Positions 26,238-33,488 of a stretch of DNA of 64,000 nucleotides are shown here, in pieces. Origin of the DNA: Gemmatimonadaceae bacterium (GTDB taxonomy: Bacteria; Gemmatimonadota; Gemmatimonadetes; Gemmatimonadales; Gemmatimonadaceae). Below the pieces are notes generated by a model that worked only from the letters and a program-made list of their open reading frames with translations, was not told where the DNA came from and made no database searches. Where the stretch lies: positions 1 to 64,000 of the forward strand of contig JAICJQ010000001.1 of assembly GCA_025928335.1 (NCBI GenBank), read 5' to 3'. Position 1 is the first letter of the stretch, and the number at the start of each line of letters is the position of its first letter. The position numbers and the translations under genes were made by a program.

Positions 26238-26762
26238 TCAGCCTTCGTGCGGCGACGCCAGCGACACCGCACGCTCGTCTTCAGCGGTCGGACCGCGCGT
26301 AGCGCGATCGATTTGTCGAATCGCGCCGAGGTGATACGCGAGATGAGCGACGCTACCGGCGACCCATTTCGCGGCGGTGTCTGGTAAATTGGTCACGGTG
26401 CCGAGATGCTTTTGCCACATTTCCGTCTCGCGGCGCAGATCGTCGCGCAATGAGCGCCATTCCTCGTCCGTGACGGCCTGTTTCCGCCAGCTCTCCGTCC
26501 AATCGGCGTTCTTCCACGGAGACGGCTCGCCGCCCGCCCACCGATTGAGCAGCGCGAGACCGTACCGGATGTGGTCCGTGTGCGCGGCGATTGTCGCGCC
26601 GCCGGTGGCTGTCGTCGATGCGGTTTGGGCGGAGATCTGCCCGAGCGAATGAAGCAGTCCGCGATCGCCGCGGTTCAACATGACCGTCCCGATTTGCGGA
26701 TCGGGAGATCCGTTCACAAGCTCCGAGAAAAGCGCCGGAAGTACAGTATTGAGCTCGCTCAT
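26238..26762 (-). CDS. DinB-family protein
   Basis: A 174-residue DinB-superfamily four-helix-bundle protein. The metal-ligand histidines typical of the fold are at AAHTDHIRYGL (helix 2) and VAHLAYHLGAIRQI (helix 4). DinB-like proteins bind a divalent metal; characterised relatives are thiol-dependent S-transferases (bacillithiol or mycothiol) or isomerases, but most are unknown. It is convergent with the membrane-protein gene at 25843 and lies 42 bases downstream of the deacetylase gene on the same strand. Confidence 0.82.
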   Translation of the reverse strand: MSELNTVLPALFSELVNGSPDPQIGTVMLNRGDRGLLHSLGQISAQTASTTATGGATIAAHTDHIRYGLALLNRWAGGEPSPWKNADWTESWRKQAVTDEEWRSLRDDLRRETEMWQKHLGTVTNLPDTAAKWVAGSVAHLAYHLGAIRQIDRATRGPTAEDERAVSLASPHEG

Positions 26763-26804
26763 GGGTCAACGAACACTGGCCGAAAGGGCGCCGTCAACGA
26801 CGCA

Positions 26805-27854
26805 CTATTTCACGAAGCGCGTCTTGTTCTTGTCGAGGGCGTCGAGCTGCTTCGCGATGTCGTTGCCGATCGCCTCGATGCGGGTGATCGAGTGTGGATT
26901 GAACTGCGGATCGAAGGGACTCCGCGCCGGGCCGCCCGCCACCTCGAGAACCGCGTCGAAGTTGTATGCGTGCGTCTGTTTCGTTTTGGGATCGGTCCAC
27001 GAGCCCTGCCACGCAAGCTGGCGATTTTTCGGCCAGATGCCGTAGGGGAGTGCCATCGTTCGGACCTTATAGCCAGGAACCGCCGAGTCGATTGCCATGA
27101 CGTTGCGCGCAATCTGCTCCTGGACGACGGCGTCGCTGAACTTGTTCAACATTGCGTGCCATACGGTGTGGTCGCACAGCTCGAAGCCTTGATCGGCGAG
27201 CCATTTCACTTTCTGGAAACGCCACTCCTTTTTTTGACCGTGGTACTTCGGGCTGTCGCCGAAGAAGTTGTGCCCCGCCGAAGCCCCGTTGAGCAGGCAG
27301 AAGGTGCCGCGATTCTTCCATCCCGGATGCGACTTGGCGAAGTCCTGCCAGATGCCCATGCCGCTATTGGGGTCGATCGTCAGCTTTCCGTCCGATCCTT
27401 CGATATACGAAAACTGCTCGGGCGACGCGTCGTCAAAGACGAAGACCACGGGGGACATTCCGTCCGGCACGTCGCTGAAATTCTTGTCGAGCATCTGCGC
27501 GATCGTAATCGGTCGGTATCCACGCTTATACACGTCCTCTAAATCGGCCTTGAAGCTGGCGACGGTGCGCGTGTAAAGGCCATTTTTCTCGCCGCCGATC
27601 ACGTGGTACTCGAGCACCGGGATACGACCAGTGTGATTCTGCGGCAGCTTCTTGCCCGTATCGCTCGAGCCGCCAGCGGTCGGGTTCGCACCGACTGTGG
27701 CACCGGTTGCCGCGAGGGCTCCAGCGGCTGAATCGGGGGACTTTCCGGCCTTGAGATCGGACGTATCGGCGCGCTTGGCGCTATTTGAGCGACAGGCCGC
27801 GACCAATCCCGTCTGTGCGACGAGCGTCACGGCAATTATCCGACGGAACGTCAT
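26805..27854 (-). CDS. polysaccharide deacetylase (NodB-like) lipoprotein
   Basis: A 349-residue lipoprotein with a NodB-type deacetylase domain. The signal ends LVAAC (Cys21), followed by a low-complexity Ala/Gly linker to ~residue 75. Catalytic motif 1 is VFVFDDAS with Asp141/Asp142, and motif 2 is CDHTVWHAM with zinc ligands His229 and His233; ALPYGIWP matches motif 3. The family removes N- or O-acetyl groups from peptidoglycan or other polysaccharides. An insertion of ~85 residues separates motifs 1 and 2, longer than in small NodB enzymes. Divergent from the penicillin-binding-protein gene (56 bases between starts), consistent with a cell-wall role. Confidence 0.85.
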   Translation of the reverse strand: MTFRRIIAVTLVAQTGLVAACRSNSAKRADTSDLKAGKSPDSAAGALAATGATVGANPTAGGSSDTGKKLPQNHTGRIPVLEYHVIGGEKNGLYTRTVASFKADLEDVYKRGYRPITIAQMLDKNFSDVPDGMSPVVFVFDDASPEQFSYIEGSDGKLTIDPNSGMGIWQDFAKSHPGWKNRGTFCLLNGASAGHNFFGDSPKYHGQKKEWRFQKVKWLADQGFELCDHTVWHAMLNKFSDAVVQEQIARNVMAIDSAVPGYKVRTMALPYGIWPKNRQLAWQGSWTDPKTKQTHAYNFDAVLEVAGGPARSPFDPQFNPHSITRIEAIGNDIAKQLDALDKNKTRFVK

Positions 27855-27910
27855 GATTTGATCTGGAGTAGGACTACTGGTCGAAGGTGCGATTGGCTTC
27901 GGCCGGATTC

Positions 27911-30118
27911 ATGCGGAGCGACAAGCGTACCATAGAAGGTATCAGCTTCATCAAAACCACCGTGACTTCGTTCGACAGCCTACGTCCCGATCCTGGCGAC
28001 CCCCCTCGGCGGTGGTTGAAGCGGCATTGGCCATGGTTGAGTCTGCTCGCGCTCGCCTGCATTGGCGTAGGGTTGTTCGACGCATGGCTGGGTACCTGCG
28101 GCTTTTACGGATGTCCTAGCCCAGCCGAAATTCGGGCGTTCCACCCGAGCGAGGGCGGCAACGTCTATGACCGATCGGGACGCCTCCTCGGTCACCTCGA
28201 AAATGTGCGCCGAGTCAATGTGTCGATCGGCTCCGTCCCGAAGCAGGTGCGCGACGCGTTCGTCGCGACGGAAGACCGTCGCTTCTACGAGCACAACGGT
28301 CTCGACTGGCGCGGTGTATTCCGTGCTGCGCTCCGGAATTTCAGCTCGGGCGGCATTCGCCAGGGCTTCAGCACGATCACGATGCAGGTGGCGCACAACA
28401 GCTTTCTGCAGGATCGCTATCACGGCCGCTCCCTTCGGCGAAAGCTGGTCGAGCTCCGGATCTCGCGGTTGCTCGAGCGTCAGCTGACCAAGGACCAGAT
28501 TCTCGAGCACTACCTCAACGTCATCTACCTCGGCAACGGCGTGAATGGCGTCGAAGCCGCGAGCCTGGATCTGTTCGGCAAGAACATCAACCAGGTCACG
28601 CTGGCTGAGGGGGCGGTGCTCGCCGCGCTGCCCAAAGGACCGAGCGTGTACACGCCGCGCCGTCACCCGGAGCGCGCGGTACAGCGCCGCAATCTCGTGC
28701 TCGGCTTGATGGCGGATCAGGGCTACGTGACGCAGGCACAGGCGGCCGCGGCGCAGCATACGCCGCTGCGGATCGCCGAGACCGAGTGGAGGCCGTCGAT
28801 CACGAGTGAAGCGAGCGCGCTGGACGCGGTACGCGCGTTGGTCGACTCCGTCGTACCGGACGTGCTCAAGGAAGGCGACGTCAACGTCTACACGACGGTG
28901 GACGCCACCCTCCAGCGGGCGGCGGACAAAGTGATGCTGCGGCACATCGCCGAGATCACGCAGGAGACGCGCGAGAGCTTCGGGCACGTGAATGAGGAGG
29001 CGCAGGGCGCGCTCGTCGCGCTCGATCCGGCGTCGGGGGACATTCGCGCCGTGGTCCCCGGCAAGCGGACGCAACGCGGGGGGTTCAACCGTGCGTTCAA
29101 CGCGCGCCGGCAGCCCGGTTCGGCGTTCAAACCGTTCGTCTACGCGGCGGCGCTGGCCGCCGGCTACAAGCCATCGACCGAAGTCGACGATGATCCCGTC
29201 GAGGTTCAGGTCGGCCGTACGGTGTGGACGCCGGCGAACTACAACAATCAGTACAACGGCCAAATCACCTTCGCGCGTGCATTGCTGCTCTCCGCCAACT
29301 CGGCCACGGTCCGCGTGAGCCGGGCGGTCGGAGAGCGCGCGGTCATCTCGGCGGCTCAACGAAACGGTATTTCGAGTCCTTTAACGCCGGTTCCAGCAAT
29401 CGCTCTCGGAGCCGAGGGCGTGACACCGGTGGAGCTCGTGGCGTCCTACGCGCCGTTCGCCAACGGCGGCGTGCGCGTAAAGCCCCGATTGGTGACGCGA
29501 ATCGAAGCGCCGGACGGGACGTTGCTCTGGAGCAGCGAGACGCAGCGGACGCCGGTGATGGACGCGCAGGACGCGTTCGAGATCACGGAAATGCTGCAGG
29601 GGGTCGTCAACTACGGAACGGGCCGCTCGATTCGCGACATGGGCGTGAGTGGTCCGGTTGCCGGCAAGACCGGGACGACGAACGAAGGGAACGACGTCTG
29701 GTTTGTCGGCTACACGCCGACGCTCGTCGCGGGCGTCTGGTTCGGATACGACAACCCGCGCCAGATCAGCTACAACGCGAGTGGCGGACGGCTCGCGGCG
29801 CCCGCGTGGGCCGAGTTCTACCAGGCCGGTTGGCACGAACCGCGTGGCGCATCCTTCCTTCCTCCGGCAGGGATGGTGTCGGCCGTCGTCGATCCGCAAT
29901 CCGGGGAGCTTGCCGGCGAATGGTGTCCGGTCCGCACGCGGCAGTGGTTCAAGCAGGGCCACGAGCCAACGGAACCCTGTCAACTGCACACCGGACCGCC
30001 GGAAGGTCAAGTGATCGTCGACGTGAACGGCAACGTGCAGAACCCGCCGAGTCGAGATCCGATTTCGGCGGCGGCACGTGGAATCGGCAACATCTTGCGG
30101 AAGATCATCCACTGGTAG
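27911..30118 (+). CDS. class A penicillin-binding protein (PBP1A-type)
   Basis: A 735-residue bifunctional peptidoglycan synthase. Order: short cytoplasmic tail, one transmembrane helix (~42-60), a GT51 glycosyltransferase (~95-275; catalytic Glu121 in ATEDRRFYEHNG, motifs GFSTITMQV and LEHYLNVIYLGNG), then a transpeptidase domain with nucleophile Ser404 in PGSAFKPF, SANS at 461-464 and KTGTTN from Lys586. The last ~90 residues are a short extension with a Cys pair (EWCPVRT, TEPCQL). The start at 27911 is preferred over 27887, though neither has a strong ribosome site. Divergent from the NodB deacetylase. Confidence 0.93.
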   Translation: MRSDKRTIEGISFIKTTVTSFDSLRPDPGDPPRRWLKRHWPWLSLLALACIGVGLFDAWLGTCGFYGCPSPAEIRAFHPSEGGNVYDRSGRLLGHLENVRRVNVSIGSVPKQVRDAFVATEDRRFYEHNGLDWRGVFRAALRNFSSGGIRQGFSTITMQVAHNSFLQDRYHGRSLRRKLVELRISRLLERQLTKDQILEHYLNVIYLGNGVNGVEAASLDLFGKNINQVTLAEGAVLAALPKGPSVYTPRRHPERAVQRRNLVLGLMADQGYVTQAQAAAAQHTPLRIAETEWRPSITSEASALDAVRALVDSVVPDVLKEGDVNVYTTVDATLQRAADKVMLRHIAEITQETRESFGHVNEEAQGALVALDPASGDIRAVVPGKRTQRGGFNRAFNARRQPGSAFKPFVYAAALAAGYKPSTEVDDDPVEVQVGRTVWTPANYNNQYNGQITFARALLLSANSATVRVSRAVGERAVISAAQRNGISSPLTPVPAIALGAEGVTPVELVASYAPFANGGVRVKPRLVTRIEAPDGTLLWSSETQRTPVMDAQDAFEITEMLQGVVNYGTGRSIRDMGVSGPVAGKTGTTNEGNDVWFVGYTPTLVAGVWFGYDNPRQISYNASGGRLAAPAWAEFYQAGWHEPRGASFLPPAGMVSAVVDPQSGELAGEWCPVRTRQWFKQGHEPTEPCQLHTGPPEGQVIVDVNGNVQNPPSRDPISAAARGIGNILRKIIHW

Positions 30119-30144
30119 CCGCGAGGCCCCATCTTGCAGCTACC

Positions 30145-30703
30145 GTGGAAATCCATCTCGTCCGTCATGGGCGTTCAGCGCTCGTTCACGACGGCCACTG
30201 GTTCAGGTGGGCGGAGGTTTCCGCGTACGAGGACGCGTACGATGCCGCAGGAATTCGCGACGACGATCAACCCGACAGGGAGTTGCGGGCGCTCGTCGAG
30301 GGCAATCGCGTCATTGTAGCCAGCGATCTACCGCGAGCTATCGCTTCGGCGCGGCGTCTCATTCCCGACCGTGCCTTTCCGGTTTCGGCGCTACTTCGTG
30401 AGATGCGGCTGGAGCCGCCGAGCTTCGTCCCCATTCGCCTTTCCCATTCAAGCATGGGACATGTTCAGCCACGTGCAATGGACCTATCGGCTCCTCGCGC
30501 GCGCGGACCACGAGCTCGTGCGCCGGGCGAGTAAGGCCGTGGACTGGCTCGTCGAACAGGCGTCCGACTCGTCGAGCATCGTTGCGGTGACGCATGGCGG
30601 ATTCCGTCGAATTCTCGATGCGCAACTCGTTGCGCGCGGGTGGACGCGTGGGTTCGCGAAAAAGAGCTACGCGAATTGGAGCGTCTGGTCGTACCGGACT
30701 TGA
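30145..30703 (+). CDS. histidine phosphatase (phosphoglycerate-mutase fold), frameshifted at 30440-30442
   Basis: The protein begins VEIHLVRHGRSALVHDG, with the RHG catalytic motif, and continues SDLPRAIASARRLIPD to LLREMRLEPPSFVPIRL. There the frame breaks; the next frame continues PIQAWDMFSHVQWTYRL to SSIVAVTHGGFRRILDAQL, with the second catalytic histidine in AVTHGG, and a stop at 30703. Removing one T of TTT at 30440-30442 restores a continuous protein of about 185 residues. I therefore annotate one frameshifted gene. Members hydrolyse phosphate monoesters through a phosphohistidine. It follows the PBP gene by 26 bases. Confidence 0.72.
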
Positions 30704-30891
30704 TCGCCGATCGAACGATCAATCGGCGCGACGCAGCGTGAGCGCGAGCGCTCGAGCGGATGTGACGGCGACCCTGACAGCCGCAACAACGCCAAGGGAG
30801 CGCATGGGCAGAGAGAAAATACTTTGCAGCCGCGATGTCGCGTGACGATGATCACGCCGCCGATCGTCTGGAATGAAACAGCTTTCCAGCC

Positions 30892-31833
30892 ATGCGCCAA
30901 CGCACGCTCGTACTGACCATCGCACTCACCGCTTGCTCCTCGGCGAGCGACCCAAGCGCCTCGACGCCGGCCGATCAATCGGGCACGGCACCCGGTGCCG
31001 GCGCCAGGCTCGACCGGCGACCATTTCCGGACGACAACCCGTGGAACGCCGACGTCAGCACATCGGCGGTCGATCCCAACTCGGCGACACTTATCGCATC
31101 GTGCGGCGTCCGCAATCTCCATCCGGATTTCGGTACTGTATGGGACGGTGCGCCGAATGGCATTCCGTACCTCGTCGTGAACTCCCGTCAAGCGAAAGTG
31201 CCCGTGACCTTCGACTACTCTGACGAGAGCGACGCCGGCCCATATCCGATCCCGACGAACGCGCCGATCGAAGGCGGCTCGGGCTCCAGCGGCGATCGAC
31301 ACGTGCTCATCGTCGACGTCGACGCCTGGAAATTGTACGAGCTGTACGATGCGCATCCCATCAATGGCGGGACGAGCTGGCACGCCGGCTCCGGCGCGAT
31401 CTTCGATCTATCGTCGAACGCGCTGCGCCCCGCCGGATGGACGTCGGCGGATGCCGCCGGGCTTCCCATCTTCCCCGGCCTGGTGCGCTACGACGAAGCC
31501 GCGGAGAAGCACAGCATTCCGCATGCGTTGCGGTTCACGTGTCCCCGTACGCGGCGCGCATACGTCGCGCCGGCGCGGCATTACGCGAGCAGCGATACGA
31601 GCAGCAAGCTGCCCCCCATGGGGATGCGCGTTCGGTTGCGCGCCGACTACGACACCAGCGGCTTCTCGCCCACCGTGCGCACAATTCTGCGCGCGATGAT
31701 GAAGTACGGCATGCTCGTCGCCGATAACGGCTCCGGGTGGTTCGTGAGCGGCGCACCCGATCCGCGCTGGAACGACGACGATCTCGCGACGCTCGCCCGC
31801 GTGCCGTCCTCAGCGTTCGAAGTCATTCGTTAG
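30892..31833 (+). CDS. secreted lipoprotein of a widespread uncharacterised family
   Basis: A 313-residue lipoprotein: lipobox ALTAC at residues 11-15, Ser/Thr/Pro linker to ~40, then a long compact domain. Conserved-looking blocks are RRPFPDDNPWNADVS, NAPIEGGSGSSGDRHVLIVD, GSGAIFDLSSNALRPAGW, YDEAAEKHSIPHALRFTC and KYGMLVADNGSGWFVSGAPD. I recall near-identical blocks in secreted proteins of Actinomycetota and other phyla, but no function. The Trp/Asp/Gly-rich pattern with HALRFT and WHAGSGA suggests a carbohydrate-binding or hydrolytic fold. The 188 bases upstream (30704-30891) hold no gene I can support. It ends 96 bases before the lipid operon. Confidence 0.75.
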   Translation: MRQRTLVLTIALTACSSASDPSASTPADQSGTAPGAGARLDRRPFPDDNPWNADVSTSAVDPNSATLIASCGVRNLHPDFGTVWDGAPNGIPYLVVNSRQAKVPVTFDYSDESDAGPYPIPTNAPIEGGSGSSGDRHVLIVDVDAWKLYELYDAHPINGGTSWHAGSGAIFDLSSNALRPAGWTSADAAGLPIFPGLVRYDEAAEKHSIPHALRFTCPRTRRAYVAPARHYASSDTSSKLPPMGMRVRLRADYDTSGFSPTVRTILRAMMKYGMLVADNGSGWFVSGAPDPRWNDDDLATLARVPSSAFEVIR

Positions 31834-31850
31834 CAACGACTCCGCTCCCC

Positions 31851-31866
31851 TACGTCAACTGACGTA
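31851..31866. promoter_or_regulatory. 16-bp palindrome, candidate operator of the lipid operon
   Basis: TACGTCA (31851-31857), two central bases AC, TGACGTA (31860-31866): a perfect 7-bp inverted repeat with a 2-bp centre, 64 bases before the desaturase start codon. The length and spacing fit a site for a dimeric helix-turn-helix regulator. A weaker dyad GGGCC-TGCTG-GGCCC follows at 31869-31883. No convincing -35/-10 pair is visible, so promoter position is unknown. Confidence 0.5.
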
Positions 31867-31892
31867 TAGGGCCTGCTGGGCCCAAAACATAC

Positions 31893-31924
31893 CCTCCGCG
31901 TGACCCAAGCTCGTCACGCGGAGG
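31893..31924 (+). promoter_or_regulatory. 12-bp hairpin burying the desaturase ribosome-binding site
   Basis: CCTCCGCGTGAC (31893-31904) and GTCACGCGGAGG (31913-31924) form a perfect 12-bp stem with an 8-base loop. The right arm ends in the GAGG of the Shine-Dalgarno GAGGA (31921-31925) that serves ATG 31930. If transcribed, the leader would hide the ribosome site of the first gene of an operon whose other genes are translationally coupled, so opening this stem could control all eight. It could also be a DNA operator. Confidence 0.55.
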
Positions 31925-31929
31925 AATTC

Positions 31930-32901
31930 ATGATCGAGTGTAGCGCGCCCCCGCCCCCGCCCCCGCCCCCCGCGGCGCTGTCACGACTGCGTCCCACCGA
32001 CGCGGCCGGCGCGATTGTCGCGCTCTCGTGCACCGCCATCACCGCGAGCGCGGTCGCGCTCTCCCTGTCGTCGCGTTGGTGGGTCTGGGCCGCGGGTCAG
32101 CTCGTCCTCGCGCTCGCGCTGGTTCAGTGGTTTGCACTGCTCCACGAATGCGGACACGAGACGCTCTTCCGCAGCAAGTGGCTTCACGCCCCACTCGGCC
32201 AGTTGGCCGGCTTTTTCACGCTCATTCCCTTCCGCAACTGGAAGAGTGTCCACCGCCGGCATCACAAGTGGACGGGGTGGCAAGACATCGATCCGACGAC
32301 CGCAGCGCTGGTGCCGCGCGCGCTCGGGCGCGTTGAGCGGGCGCTCGTCAACATTGCCTGGCGGTGTTGGATTCCGTTGTTCTCAGTCATCTACCGTGTG
32401 AACAACTTCTGGAATTGGCGAAGGCTCAAGGCATTGTTCGAAAGGCCCGAGGAGAAGCGCGCACTCGCCGTGAATTCGGCGGGACTCCTCGCCGCGTACG
32501 TTTCCATCGTTGCGTGGCTCGGTCCGTCGACATCTCTGCGACTGTTCGGCGTTGCGCTGGCCATGACGTTCGCCGCCGAGGACCTGCTGATCCTCAGCCA
32601 GCACACGCATATCCCGCAGCAGCTGAGCGCCGGCGAGAGCGTGCGTCCGTTCCCGACGATCGAGCAGGAGACCTTCACACGCTCGCTCGTCTTTCCGCGT
32701 TGGCTGTCGGCGCTCCTGCTGCACATCGACGCGCACGAGCTGCACCACATGTATCCGTTCGTGCCCGGCTATCGCCTGGGCGAGGTGCAGTACGAGACGG
32801 AGAACGAAGTGGGCCTCCTCGCATGGATCAGGGGAGCGCACGCGCTGCCCGGTGAAACGCTGCTCTTCCACAACCGGCTCGAGACGGGCGCGGACATCTG
32901 A
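31930..32901 (+). CDS. membrane fatty acid desaturase
   Basis: A 323-residue integral-membrane di-iron desaturase. The three histidine clusters are complete: HECGHE (72-77), HRRHH (108-112) and HELHH (269-273), with SQHTH (223-227) as an extra His pair seen in bacterial acyl desaturases. Hydrophobic segments fall at ~27-65, ~80-95 and ~180-220. The first 20 residues contain an eight-proline run. The start at 31930 follows GAGGA with good spacing. The stop TGA shares a base with the next start (TGATG, 32899-32903), making it the first gene of the eight-gene operon. Likely role: introduces a double bond into a fatty chain of the lipid made here. Confidence 0.9.
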   Translation: MIECSAPPPPPPPPAALSRLRPTDAAGAIVALSCTAITASAVALSLSSRWWVWAAGQLVLALALVQWFALLHECGHETLFRSKWLHAPLGQLAGFFTLIPFRNWKSVHRRHHKWTGWQDIDPTTAALVPRALGRVERALVNIAWRCWIPLFSVIYRVNNFWNWRRLKALFERPEEKRALAVNSAGLLAAYVSIVAWLGPSTSLRLFGVALAMTFAAEDLLILSQHTHIPQQLSAGESVRPFPTIEQETFTRSLVFPRWLSALLLHIDAHELHHMYPFVPGYRLGEVQYETENEVGLLAWIRGAHALPGETLLFHNRLETGADI

Positions 32902-33488
32902 TGATGCGGCCCGACCCACTTGCTGCCGCGCTGTTCCTCACCGCGGCGTTTGTTCTCGCGGGCCTCGCCCACTCGGCGTGGTTGCGAACCGCTCTGTCGC
33001 GAAGACTGACGATGCCGCTGGACGGCGGCGCGCGCTTTCGCGGACGACGCGTGTTTGGAGACAACAAGACCATACGCGGATTCGTCGTCATGGTGCCCGC
33101 ATCGGCTGCTGCCTTCATGCTGATGTTCACGGTGATTGGTTGGTGGAACTCGGACGCGCTGGTGTCGCTCTGGCCGCTTTCCGTTGGCGAGTTCGCAGCC
33201 CTCGGGGCGCTGGCCGGATTCGGCTTCATGGCCGGGGAGCTTCCGAACTCGTTCGTGAAGCGACAGCTCGACATCGCGCCGGGGCAGGCACCGGCCGGCG
33301 CATTCGCGACGACGGTCAGCTTCGTCGCCGATCGCATCGATTCGATTCTGGGAATGCTCATCGCCCTGTCTTGCGCAGTCGCTGTTCCGGCGATGACCTG
33401 GTTCTATGTGCTCCTCATTGGGCCAGGAATCCACTTCGCGTTCAGCGCGCTGCTTTACCGAATGGGCGTGAAGGCAAGGGCCGCATGA
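32901..33488 (+). CDS. CarS-like (DUF46) CDP-lipid synthase
   Basis: A 195-residue membrane protein of the CDP-archaeol synthase (CarS, PF01864) type, which transfers CMP from CTP to a lipid phosphate. Matching blocks: PLDGGARFRGRRVFGDNKTIRG (residues 39-60, shown in part: LDGG, GDNKT), then GFMAGELPNSFVKRQLD and FVADRIDSILG with acidic residues Asp144 and Asp147. Five hydrophobic segments surround them. In archaea CarS acts right after the UbiA-type ether-lipid synthase, and a UbiA-like gene lies two genes downstream here. The natural substrate in this bacterium is unknown. The stop overlaps the dikinase start by four bases (ATGA, 33485-33488). Confidence 0.82.
   Translation: MMRPDPLAAALFLTAAFVLAGLAHSAWLRTALSRRLTMPLDGGARFRGRRVFGDNKTIRGFVVMVPASAAAFMLMFTVIGWWNSDALVSLWPLSVGEFAALGALAGFGFMAGELPNSFVKRQLDIAPGQAPAGAFATTVSFVADRIDSILGMLIALSCAVAVPAMTWFYVLLIGPGIHFAFSALLYRMGVKARAA

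Noticed and set aside
29224..30144. 436-residue plus-strand reading overlapping the PBP gene
   Set aside because: Its first ~300 residues are an Arg/Gly-rich shadow of the PBP gene; only the part after 30145 is real (histidine phosphatase).
32852..33484. Upstream extension of the dikinase reading frame (1062-residue version)
   Set aside because: The first 211 residues overlap the desaturase and CarS genes, are Arg-rich and match no dikinase; the ATGA overlap at 33485 gives the natural start.
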